Origin: Trebonia sp030042015
Lineage (GTDB): Bacteria; Actinomycetota; Actinomycetes; Streptosporangiales; Streptosporangiaceae
Length of the DNA stretch: 64,000 nucleotides
Reading direction: 5' to 3'
Assembly (NCBI RefSeq): GCF_030042015.1
Contig: NZ_JASIAL010000203.1
Span: forward strand, 5,646 to 69,645
Shown here: positions 26,744 through 34,632 of the stretch, in pieces
How positions within the stretch are numbered: the stretch's first letter is position 1
Layout of the letters: the number at the start of each line of letters is the position of its first letter
Notes under the pieces: model-generated
Database searches by the model: none
What the model was told of the DNA's origin: nothing
The model's input: the letters and a program-made list of their open reading frames with translations, nothing else
Translations under genes and position numbers: made by a program

Positions 26744-27958
26744 TCAGGATGAGCTCGGCTGGGTCAGCGGGACGTTGTTGGCCGCCACCGACACCGTCAG
26801 CCCTTGCGGCGTCACGGCGAGGTGGGTGATCTGCAAGCCCTCAGGGAGCTTGGGAATGCTGAACGAGAACGGGCCAAGCGAGCTGAGCAGTCCGCCGAGC
26901 AGGCTTCCGCTGTTTACCACCTGAACGCTGATCGTGCTCGGCCCCGTCTGGGTGACGGTCGCCACCTCGGTGTCGCTGAGCGGCCCGATGCCGGCGGTGA
27001 TCTTCACCTGGTCCGGCCCGTCCTGGGACAGGGTGATCCCGGTCCCCGTCCCGGCGCCGAAGCCGTCGGCCAGGTCCGCGAACGACACGAACGCCGTGCC
27101 GCTGACGTGGCTGGCCGTCCCGCCGTTGAACGACGAGTTGATGTGCAGGCCGGTCACCGTGGCCTTGATGCTGGTGATGTTCACCGGCCCGGCCGGGACC
27201 TCGCTCGCCGAGATGTCGACCTGGCGCAGGTCGTGCGCGATCAGCTGGGTGAGGAACGGGAAGCCCGTGATGTCGACCGACGGCTTGACGGGGAAGCCGT
27301 TCTTCACGAACTGATCGGCCATCTCGTTCTCGGCGACCGCGTTGGCCACCCGGTCGCCGATCACCAGCAGGATCAGCACCACGATCAGGGTGAACAGGGC
27401 CATCACCCAGCGCCGGCCGCGGTGCCGGCGCCGTGGCCGGCCGTCCGGATAGCCCGCCTGCCCGCGGCGCCCTTGCGGCAGCTGCCCGCCGGGCATCGCG
27501 CCGGGTCCCGGCTGCGGCGGCCAGCCAGGTTGCGACGGGTACTGCTGCGGCGGGTACTGCTGCGGCGGCCAGTCGCCCGGCGGGGGAGCCTGTCCCACCC
27601 CGGCGGGCTGCCCGGGCTGCCCGGGCTGGTCCGGCCAGCCCCCCGGCTGGAACCCCTGCGGTGCCTGCTGGGCTGGCTGGTCGCCCCATCCTGGCTGCTG
27701 GGCTGGCTGGTCGCCCCATCCTGGCTGCTGGCCTGGCTGCTCCGCCTCGGCGGCCTGGGCGGCCGGCTCAGCCGGGGTGAACGTCGGCGCAGCCGGAGTG
27801 AAAGACGGCCGCGGCGGCGGTGGCGGGGGCCAGTCATCCTGCCGCGGCTGTATCGGCCGGGTCGGCGGCGCCGACCCAGGGGGAAGTTCCGGCTCTTCAG
27901 CGGAGTCGGAACCGGCCGACGCCGGCGGAGTCGCCGACTGGCTCGGGTCTACGCTCAT
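26744..27958 (-). CDS. DUF2993 (LmeA-like) protein with long Pro/Gln-rich N-terminus
   Basis: A 404-residue paralogue of the downstream gene. The first 180 residues are a Pro/Gln/Gly-rich cytoplasmic tail with a short internal duplication (PGWGDQPAQ repeated). One helix follows (VMALFTLIVVLILLVIGD), then the external DUF2993 domain (VDITGFPFLTQLIAHDLRQV, LHINSSFNGGTASHVSGTA). It is divergent from the FHA-FHA-ABC exporter across 347 bases. The two DUF2993 copies share the GFPFLTQ block but differ elsewhere, so the duplication is old. Confidence 0.85.
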   Translation of the reverse strand: MSVDPSQSATPPASAGSDSAEEPELPPGSAPPTRPIQPRQDDWPPPPPPRPSFTPAAPTFTPAEPAAQAAEAEQPGQQPGWGDQPAQQPGWGDQPAQQAPQGFQPGGWPDQPGQPGQPAGVGQAPPPGDWPPQQYPPQQYPSQPGWPPQPGPGAMPGGQLPQGRRGQAGYPDGRPRRRHRGRRWVMALFTLIVVLILLVIGDRVANAVAENEMADQFVKNGFPVKPSVDITGFPFLTQLIAHDLRQVDISASEVPAGPVNITSIKATVTGLHINSSFNGGTASHVSGTAFVSFADLADGFGAGTGTGITLSQDGPDQVKITAGIGPLSDTEVATVTQTGPSTISVQVVNSGSLLGGLLSSLGPFSFSIPKLPEGLQITHLAVTPQGLTVSVAANNVPLTQPSSS

Positions 27959-28305
27959 TTTCAGCCCCCAGATCTTGTCAACTGCCGCCGCATTCGCGTA
28001 TCGATTGATATCGACGTCCCGATTTAAACGTCTCCCTCGCAGTTATAGTTCACCAGATTCCGGATTTCACGCCCGAGCCCTAGACTCAAGGGGATACGGC
28101 AACCCCATGCCCCCCGAGCGATCGCAACACGGCTGTAAACGGCGCAAGGTGACCGCAACCGGATGACGAAGCCGGCCGCCCTCGACGCGGTCGGCGACGG
28201 TGCCGGACTAACACGACGGCGAGCTGGCGCACAGCCAGCACACCAAGAATACGAAGCAAACGCAACCAAACAACGGGGCGTAACGAGCGGGAGGGGAATC
28301 CGGCG
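27959..28305. other. 347-base divergent region (DUF2993 / FHA-ABC)
   Basis: Lower in GC than flanking genes. It contains a small palindrome TCGAT-TGAT-ATCGA (28001-28014) about 43 bases before the DUF2993 start. It should carry both divergent promoters. No coding frame is supported. Confidence 0.45.
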
Positions 28306-30684
28306 GTGGGTAATCAGGTGGCACCGCTGCTGGTACGGACAAGGCGCTCTGATCACCGGCTTGACAGCGGGACAGAATACCGGATTGGGCGTGATCCCGC
28401 GGCTGACATCGTGCTGACCGACTCGCGGGTGTCCTGGCGGCATGCGGTCTTGCGAACGGATGGCCAGTCCTGGGTGCTCGAGGACCTCGGCAGCACCAAC
28501 GGAACCTTCGTCGGCGCCGAGCGCACCGACCGAGTCGACATCCGGTCCAACTGCGTGGTAAGGCTCGGCAACCCCGACGACGGGCCGGTGCTGAGGTTCG
28601 AGCCGCAACTGCCCCCGGAGCCCCCGCCGCCGCGGCCGGCGGCGGTACCGGCGAACCTCGACCACCTGCCGAGCGTGGACCGGCGGCCCACCGCCCGCCT
28701 CCCGCTGCCCGCCAAGGTCATGAGCATCGGCCGCACCCCGGACAACGACCTGGTCGTCTCCGACCTTGGCGTGTCGAGAAAGCACGCCGAGCTCAGGAAG
28801 TCCCCAACCGGCCGGTACCAGATCGTCGACCTGGGCAGCCACAACGGCACGTACGTCAACGGCGCCCGCGTCGACGCGGCCGAAGTCAGCGAGCAAGACA
28901 TCATCAGCATCGGCCACGCCACGTTCCGGCTGGCCGGCGGCGAGCTGCGGGAGTATGTCGACGACGGCAACGTCACCTTCGAGGCACGCGACCTCCTCGT
29001 CCGTGTGACCGACGGCGGGAAGGCGAAGATCCTGCTGCAGGGCGTCACGTTCCCGCTGCCCGAGCGTTCCTTCCTCGCGGTCATCGGCCCCGCGGGAGCC
29101 GGCAAGACCACGCTGCTCAACGCGCTGACCGGGAAGAAGTCGGCGAGCGAGGGCGTCGTGCTCTACGACAACCGTGACCTGTACAAGAGCTACGACGAGC
29201 TGCGGCACCGGATCGGGCTGGTGCCGCAGCAGAGCGTCACGCACGACCAGCTCAGCGCGAGGGCGGCGTTTGGCTACGCCGCCGAGCTCCGCTTCCCATC
29301 CGATACGGGGGCAGGCGAACGGCGCCAGCGCGTCGAGGAGGTGCTCGCCGAGCTTGAGATGACCCAGCATGGGGACACCCGGGTCGACCGTCTTTCCGGC
29401 GGCCAGAACAAGCGGGTCAACATCGGCCTTGAGCTGCTGACCAGGCCGAGCCTGCTCTTCCTCGACGAGCCGACCTCGCCGCTTGATCCGCACCTGAAGC
29501 GCGAGCTCATGGAGCGGATGCGCAAGATGGCGGAAAGGACGGCGGAAAAGGGCCAGACGGTCGTCGTGATCACGCACGACGTAGAGGCGAAGCTGCTCGA
29601 CCTGTGCGACCGGCTCCTCGTGCTGGCCCCAGGCGGGACGATGGCGTACTTCGGGCCGCCGCAGGAGGGCCTGAAGTACTTCGGGAAGTCCGACTGGGCG
29701 GACGTCTTCAAGGACTTCTCTGACGATCCGCGGCGCGACTGGATGGGGGAGTTCAGGAGTTCCAAGGACTACGCCGGGTACGTGGAAGCGCCGCTGAGCG
29801 TCCGCCCGCCGCAGGCGCTGCCGCCTGGGGCGCAGCAGCGAGGGGAGGCGGCGCCGTCGCACCAGCGCGGTCGCGTGAAGCAGGCGTCCACGCTGGCGCG
29901 GCGCTACGCCCGGGTGATGTCGGTCGACCGCGGCTACCTGATGTTCACGGCCCTGCTGCCGCTGATCCTCGGAGTGCTTGTCCGGGCGACGTCCGGCGGC
30001 GGTCTCGGCGCCGGCGGACCGCACGGTAACGCCAGCGCGCAGCTGGCGCTGCTGATCATGGTGATGGCCGCCTGCCTGTCCGGCATGGCGAACTCGGTCC
30101 GCGAGATCGTCAAGGAACGCGAGATATTCGAGCGGGAACGCATGACGGGGCTCTCCGCCGGCGCGTACCTGGCCTCGAAGGTGCTCGTCCTGGGCCTGGT
30201 CAGCGTGATCCAGACGGTGCTCATCGTCGTCATCGGGCTCGCCGGCAAGGGCATGCCGCCGCACGGCGCGGCGATCGGGCCGGCGTTCCTTGAGATACTG
30301 GTCGCGGTCGCCGTGCTCTGCCTGGTCTCGATGCTCGTCGGCCTCGCTGTGTCCGCGCTGGTCACCAAGTCCGAGCAGACGATGCCGGCGCTGGTGGTGG
30401 TCACCATGGTCCAGGTGGTGCTCTCCGGAGGCGTGATCGCGCTAGGCGGCATCGCGGGCTACTTCTCCGACATCGCCCCCGCCCGCTGGGGCCTGGCCGC
30501 GCTCGCCTCAACGGTCGACCTGAACAGGATCAACCCGCCGGGCAGCCATCCCTTCGACGCGCTGTGGACCCACTCCGCCAGCCAGTGGCTGACCGACATG
30601 GTCTGTCTGCTCGCCATCGGCGTGATCTCCCTGGGCGTGGCCCAGTGGCGGCTGGCCAAGACCGGCCCGGGGCGCCGTAAGTAG
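28306..30684 (+). CDS. FHA-FHA-ABC exporter (Rv1747-like)
   Basis: A 792-residue half-transporter of the ABCG type. Two FHA domains come first (about 20-95, RIGRDPAADIVL and GSTNGTFV; about 135-210, IGRTPDNDLVVSD and GSHNGTYVNG). A nucleotide-binding domain follows with Walker A GPAGAGKTT (261-269), signature LSGGQNKR and Walker B LLFLDEPTS, then a linker and six membrane helices (about 545-785). This is the architecture of M. tuberculosis Rv1747, which is controlled by Ser/Thr kinase phosphorylation read by the FHA domains and exports phosphatidylinositol mannosides. No kinase gene is adjacent. The GTG start follows a GGGAGGGGAA site. The divergent lipid-binding DUF2993 pair supports a role in envelope lipid traffic. 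Confidence 0.92.
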   Translation: MGNQVAPLLVRTRRSDHRLDSGTEYRIGRDPAADIVLTDSRVSWRHAVLRTDGQSWVLEDLGSTNGTFVGAERTDRVDIRSNCVVRLGNPDDGPVLRFEPQLPPEPPPPRPAAVPANLDHLPSVDRRPTARLPLPAKVMSIGRTPDNDLVVSDLGVSRKHAELRKSPTGRYQIVDLGSHNGTYVNGARVDAAEVSEQDIISIGHATFRLAGGELREYVDDGNVTFEARDLLVRVTDGGKAKILLQGVTFPLPERSFLAVIGPAGAGKTTLLNALTGKKSASEGVVLYDNRDLYKSYDELRHRIGLVPQQSVTHDQLSARAAFGYAAELRFPSDTGAGERRQRVEEVLAELEMTQHGDTRVDRLSGGQNKRVNIGLELLTRPSLLFLDEPTSPLDPHLKRELMERMRKMAERTAEKGQTVVVITHDVEAKLLDLCDRLLVLAPGGTMAYFGPPQEGLKYFGKSDWADVFKDFSDDPRRDWMGEFRSSKDYAGYVEAPLSVRPPQALPPGAQQRGEAAPSHQRGRVKQASTLARRYARVMSVDRGYLMFTALLPLILGVLVRATSGGGLGAGGPHGNASAQLALLIMVMAACLSGMANSVREIVKEREIFERERMTGLSAGAYLASKVLVLGLVSVIQTVLIVVIGLAGKGMPPHGAAIGPAFLEILVAVAVLCLVSMLVGLAVSALVTKSEQTMPALVVVTMVQVVLSGGVIALGGIAGYFSDIAPARWGLAALASTVDLNRINPPGSHPFDALWTHSASQWLTDMVCLLAIGVISLGVAQWRLAKTGPGRRK

Positions 30685-30764
30685 GCTGGGCTGCCCCCCT
30701 GCCAGTCCGGCGCGCCTTGCCCAGGCTGGGAACACGCCCGCCCGGCCGGGTCTTGTACTAGTCC

Positions 30765-32186
30765 GTGAGCGTATCGGTCCCGCCCAGGCTGGTCGTCAGC
30801 GCCGTGTTCGTCGCGTCGATGTTCATGAACATCATGGACGCCACCGTGGTGAACGTGGCACTGCCCACGCTGAGCCGGCACTTCGCCGTGCCGGTGGCGT
30901 CGGTGAGCGGGGTGGTGAGCGCGTACCTGGTGACCCTGGCCGTGGCGATGCCCGCGTCCGGCTGGATCGGGGACCGATTCGGCGCCAGGCGCGTGATGCT
31001 CGTCGCGATCGGCCTGTTCACCGCCGCGTCCGCCCTGTGCGGGGTGGCGACGTCGCTGCCTGAGCTCATCGCGTTCCGCGCGGTCCAGGGGTTCGGCGGC
31101 GGGCTGCTCATCCCGGTGGGGATGGCGATGCTGTTCCGCACGTTCCCGCCGGCCGAGCGGATCCGGGCGAACCGGCTGCTGATAGTGCCCACACTGATGG
31201 CGCCGGCGCTGGGACCGGTGATCGGCGGGCTGCTTGTGGACGGTCTGTCCTGGCGGTGGATCTTCTACATCAACCTGCCGGTCGGAGTCGCGGCGCTGGT
31301 ATTCGGCGCCCTGTTCATGCCGGGCGGCTCCGAGCACCGGCCTGGCCGGTTCGACCTGCCGGGCTTCCTGCTGGCCGGGTTCGGCTTCCCGCTGTTCATG
31401 TTCGGCCTGTCGACGGGCGCGTCGTCCGGCTGGGGATCGCCGTCGGTGCTCGGCACGGGCGTAGCCGGGGCGCTGCTGCTCGTGCTGTTCGTGCTCGTCG
31501 AGCTGCGGGTCGGCGAGCCGATGCTGCGGCTGCGGATTTACTCCGATCGCCTGTTCCGGGTCACGAACCTGCAGCTGACGTTCGCCGGCGCGGGGTTCGT
31601 CGGCACGCTGTTCCTCGTGCCGCTGTTCTTGCAGAACGGCCTGGGGTTCAGCGCCCTGCACTCGGGCCTGTCGACGTTCCCCGAGGCGCTCGGCGGGATG
31701 GCGGGCGTGCAGGTGACCACCCGGCTGTACAAGCGGGTGGGGCCGCGGCGGCTGATGGTCGCCGGGATGTGCGGCACCGTGGTGACCATCGCCGGGATGG
31801 GGTTCGCGGGCCCGGGCGACGCGGCGTGGCTGATCCCCGTGCTGATGTTCTGCACGGGGTGCTCGTTCGGGTTCGCGATGTCGCCGTCGCAGGCGGCGGG
31901 CATGGCCACCGTGTCGGCGGCGCAGACCGGGCAGGCGTCGACGCTCCTGAACACCCTGCGGCAGGCCGGGGGAGCGGCCGGGGTCGCGCTGCTGGCCACC
32001 GTGCTCGGCGCCACCCGGCCGGGACCTGTCGACCTGGCCGGCTACCGGATGGCGTTCGCCGCCGCGGCGTGCCTGATGGCTTTCGGCGTGCTGTTCTCTG
32101 CCCTGGTCCATGACGCCGACGCCGCGCCGACGATGGCGGACGGTCCGGGGGACCTCGGCGGCCAGCCGGTCCCCGAGGCGGCCTGA
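30765..32186 (+). CDS. MFS exporter, DHA2 family
   Basis: A 473-residue transporter with about 14 helices: FMNIMDATVVNVALPTLSRH at helix 1, GWIGDRFGARRVMLV as motif A and the proline/glycine-rich IPVGMAMLFRTFPPAERI stretch. It belongs with EmrB/LfrA-type drug exporters, but the substrate is unknown. No regulator gene is adjacent. The GTG start at 30765 has no clear ribosome site, so the true start may be some codons later. The dipeptidase gene follows 25 bases after the stop. Confidence 0.9.
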   Translation: MSVSVPPRLVVSAVFVASMFMNIMDATVVNVALPTLSRHFAVPVASVSGVVSAYLVTLAVAMPASGWIGDRFGARRVMLVAIGLFTAASALCGVATSLPELIAFRAVQGFGGGLLIPVGMAMLFRTFPPAERIRANRLLIVPTLMAPALGPVIGGLLVDGLSWRWIFYINLPVGVAALVFGALFMPGGSEHRPGRFDLPGFLLAGFGFPLFMFGLSTGASSGWGSPSVLGTGVAGALLLVLFVLVELRVGEPMLRLRIYSDRLFRVTNLQLTFAGAGFVGTLFLVPLFLQNGLGFSALHSGLSTFPEALGGMAGVQVTTRLYKRVGPRRLMVAGMCGTVVTIAGMGFAGPGDAAWLIPVLMFCTGCSFGFAMSPSQAAGMATVSAAQTGQASTLLNTLRQAGGAAGVALLATVLGATRPGPVDLAGYRMAFAAAACLMAFGVLFSALVHDADAAPTMADGPGDLGGQPVPEAA

Positions 32187-32211
32187 CCGTGGCTGCGGCT
32201 ACCCTGACGCC

Positions 32212-33366
32212 GTGACTACAGCCGACGGTTCCGCTCTTTCCCTCGCGCTCGCGCGCGCCATGCTCAGCCGGTTCCCGCTCATCGACGGGCACAACGACCT
32301 GCCGTGGGAGCTGCGGGAGAAGTTTGGCGGCGACGTTGGGGCCGTCGACCTGACGGCGGTGGTCGCCGGAACGCACACCGACATCCCGAGGCTGGTCGCC
32401 GGCGGGGTGGGCGGCCAGTTCTGGTCGGTCTTCGTGCCGGCCCGGCTAGCCGGCGAGGCGGCGGTGATCGCCGTGCTTGAGCAGGTCGACCTGGTGCACC
32501 GCCTCGTGCGGCGTTACCCGTCCCGCTTCGAGCTGGCCACGACCGCGGACGACGTGGCGAGGGCGTTCGCCGCGGGGCGGATCGCCTCGCTGCTCGGAGC
32601 CGAGGGCGGGCACTCGATCGGCGGGTCGCTTGGCGTGCTCCGCTCGCTGTACGCGCTCGGCGTGCGGTACCTGACGCTGACGCACAACTCGAGCGTCGGC
32701 TGGGCGTCCTCGGCCACCGACGACGTCGTCCCTGGCGGCCTGACCGACTTCGGCCGCGAGGTCGTCAGACAGATGCAGCGGCTGGGAATGCTTGTCGACC
32801 TGTCGCACGTCGCGCCCGTCACGATGCACGCCGCCCTGGACGTGGCCCGGGCGCCGGTGATCTTCTCGCACTCCTCGGCGCTCGCGCTCTGTGACAATCC
32901 GCGCAACGTGCCCGACGAGGTCCTGCTGCGACTGGCGGTCAACGGCGGCGTGTGCATGGTCACGTTCGTGCCGTTCTTCGTCTCGCAGGAGTGCAACGAC
33001 TGGTTTGGCGGCCTGCGCGCCGAGGTGGCCGCACGGGGGCTCGACCCGAGAGACCTGTCGGCCGTCTACGCGGTCAAGGGCGACTGGGCGGCGGCGCACC
33101 CGGAGCCCGCCGCGACCCTGGCCCAGGTAGCCGACCACGTGGAGCACGTGCGGTCGGTCGCCGGAATCGAGCACGTCGGCCTGGGCGGCGACTTCGACGG
33201 CACCCCGAACCTCCCGGCCGGCCTGCACGACGTCTCCCGCTACCCCGCCCTGTTCGCCGAACTGCTCCGCCGCCGCTGGTCCGAAGCCGACTGCGAGGCC
33301 CTCGCCGGCGGCAACATCCTGCGGGTCCTGCGCGCGGCGGAGTCATTCGCCGCCGCGGACGAGTGA
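32212..33366 (+). CDS. Membrane-dipeptidase-type peptidase (M19)
   Basis: A 384-residue zinc peptidase of the renal dipeptidase family. Metal-site blocks are DGHNDLPW near residue 30, the Glu in LLGAEGGHSIGGS, LVDLSHVAP, IFSHSSALAL and HVGLGGDFDG. It hydrolyses dipeptides, with D-residues tolerated at the C-terminal position in studied members, so it may recycle peptidoglycan dipeptides. There is no signal peptide, hence probably cytosolic. The GTG start is weakly supported; an ATG 14 codons later is possible. Confidence 0.93.
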   Translation: MTTADGSALSLALARAMLSRFPLIDGHNDLPWELREKFGGDVGAVDLTAVVAGTHTDIPRLVAGGVGGQFWSVFVPARLAGEAAVIAVLEQVDLVHRLVRRYPSRFELATTADDVARAFAAGRIASLLGAEGGHSIGGSLGVLRSLYALGVRYLTLTHNSSVGWASSATDDVVPGGLTDFGREVVRQMQRLGMLVDLSHVAPVTMHAALDVARAPVIFSHSSALALCDNPRNVPDEVLLRLAVNGGVCMVTFVPFFVSQECNDWFGGLRAEVAARGLDPRDLSAVYAVKGDWAAAHPEPAATLAQVADHVEHVRSVAGIEHVGLGGDFDGTPNLPAGLHDVSRYPALFAELLRRRWSEADCEALAGGNILRVLRAAESFAAADE

Positions 33367-33408
33367 GCCGCGCCCCGGGGGGCGCGCTAGCCCGCGCGCT
33401 AGCCGTCG

Positions 33409-34416
33409 CTAGCCGCCCGCCTTCCGCACCGCCGACAGCAACTGGGAGGCCGCCCGCAGTGCCGACCGGATTTCCTGCAGATAACTGCGCCCGCTGAAGA
33501 CCGTGCCAGGCAGGAAGGAGCTGGCCGCGTCCACCCCGCAGCAATAGACGCCGCAGCCCCGCTCGATGCCCAGCACCTGGAGGGCGCCGAACTGCTGGTA
33601 CGGCACGTAGATCTGGGTGGTCAGCAGCAGTACCCGGTCCCCGTGGCCGATGCCGTTTTCGCTGGCCCAGAAGCGCAGCTGGTCCACGGTGTTCACGCGC
33701 CTGCCCGGATCGCTGGACGGCGCGATGAGCACCTGGATGCCCGGCCACGCGTACCGTGCCCACGCGGACCACAGTCGGTCGTCCCACGCACCGGGTCGCG
33801 GTCCCGACTCTTCCGACTTGCGCGGTTCCCCGAGCCCGAAGGCCTGCCTCGTCGCTGCCAGCACGACGTCGGCCTCGTCGAGCTGTTCCCCGAATCCGAG
33901 CGTCGCGGCCTGTTCGGGTTCGGCGCCGCCGAGTTCCCTGTGCCCGCCCAGGACAGTCACGGAATCAGCGTGCAGGCCGTCCCTGACCAAGGCGGCCGCG
34001 TGCCTGGTACGGTTCACGCACGCGCGCACCAGGCCGGACAGGACCAGCAGCGTGGTGAACGTCACGTCTGGTACCGGGGTCGCCCGGACGAGGCCAAGCG
34101 CGTCCGCCGCGGCGAGTACCAGTTCCTCGGCGACGAGGTGACCGTTCACCTCGGCGGCGTCCGCGCCGATGAGGTTTCGCTCAACGCCGCCTCCGCGTCC
34201 GCGGAAGTCCCACTCATCCGATAGCGCCGCCAGGCGGTCGAGCAGTTCTCCCGTGTCCCGGCCGGCTGGCCACTCCCAGCCGGACGCCCTGGCCAGGGCT
34301 CGCATCGGTGCCGAACTCGCCCACTCCCGTAGTGATGGATCCAGGCGCGCTGCCGTGAGCTCGCCCGGCGGGAGCGACGGCAGCGGCACCCGCTCGAAGC
34401 GGATTCCCTCGGTCAC
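33409..34416 (-). CDS. Unknown protein with a DUF218/YdcF-like region
   Basis: A 335-residue soluble protein. From about residue 150, VTVLGGHRELGG, ADVVLAATRQAFGL, IQVLIAPSSDPGRRVNTVDQ and DRVLLLTTQIYVPYQQFGAL follow the order of conserved blocks of DUF218 (SanA/YdcF) proteins, a Rossmann-like fold of unclear chemistry. The match is remote. The N-terminal 130 residues are not recognised. The GTG start has no clear ribosome site. It is divergent, across 216 bases of AT-richer DNA, from the STAND NTPase gene and could belong to the same system. Confidence 0.65.
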   Translation of the reverse strand: MTEGIRFERVPLPSLPPGELTAARLDPSLREWASSAPMRALARASGWEWPAGRDTGELLDRLAALSDEWDFRGRGGGVERNLIGADAAEVNGHLVAEELVLAAADALGLVRATPVPDVTFTTLLVLSGLVRACVNRTRHAAALVRDGLHADSVTVLGGHRELGGAEPEQAATLGFGEQLDEADVVLAATRQAFGLGEPRKSEESGPRPGAWDDRLWSAWARYAWPGIQVLIAPSSDPGRRVNTVDQLRFWASENGIGHGDRVLLLTTQIYVPYQQFGALQVLGIERGCGVYCCGVDAASSFLPGTVFSGRSYLQEIRSALRAASQLLSAVRKAGG

Positions 34417-34632
34417 GTGCCGATGCTACGCGCCATGCCGGAGTCTGCGCGTGCCGCGACAGCCCACGCGAACGCACCGAGCGCACCACGCGTCAATGGT
34501 TTACTTGTTTCGCGTGACAAAACAATATCTGTGGGGACAGTGCGGGCCTTTTCAAGGTAGGGAAGACTCTGCACTGAACGCCCCAGTATGGCCGACGCGG
34601 GCCAGGGCCGTTTCGAAACGGGGATGGATTCG

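Noticed and set aside
27660..27730. Short tandem repeats in the DUF2993 gene as a possible CRISPR or mobile element
   Set aside because: They are in frame and encode a duplicated PGWGDQPAQ in a low-complexity tail, so they are coding repeats.
28024..30264. Long minus-strand open frame opposite the FHA-ABC exporter
   Set aside because: Antisense shadow. The plus-strand frame has two FHA domains and a full ABC domain.
30459..32111. Minus-strand open frame opposite the DHA2 carrier
   Set aside because: Its product is Arg/Gln/His-rich with no hydrophobic core, as expected for the antisense of a membrane protein gene.
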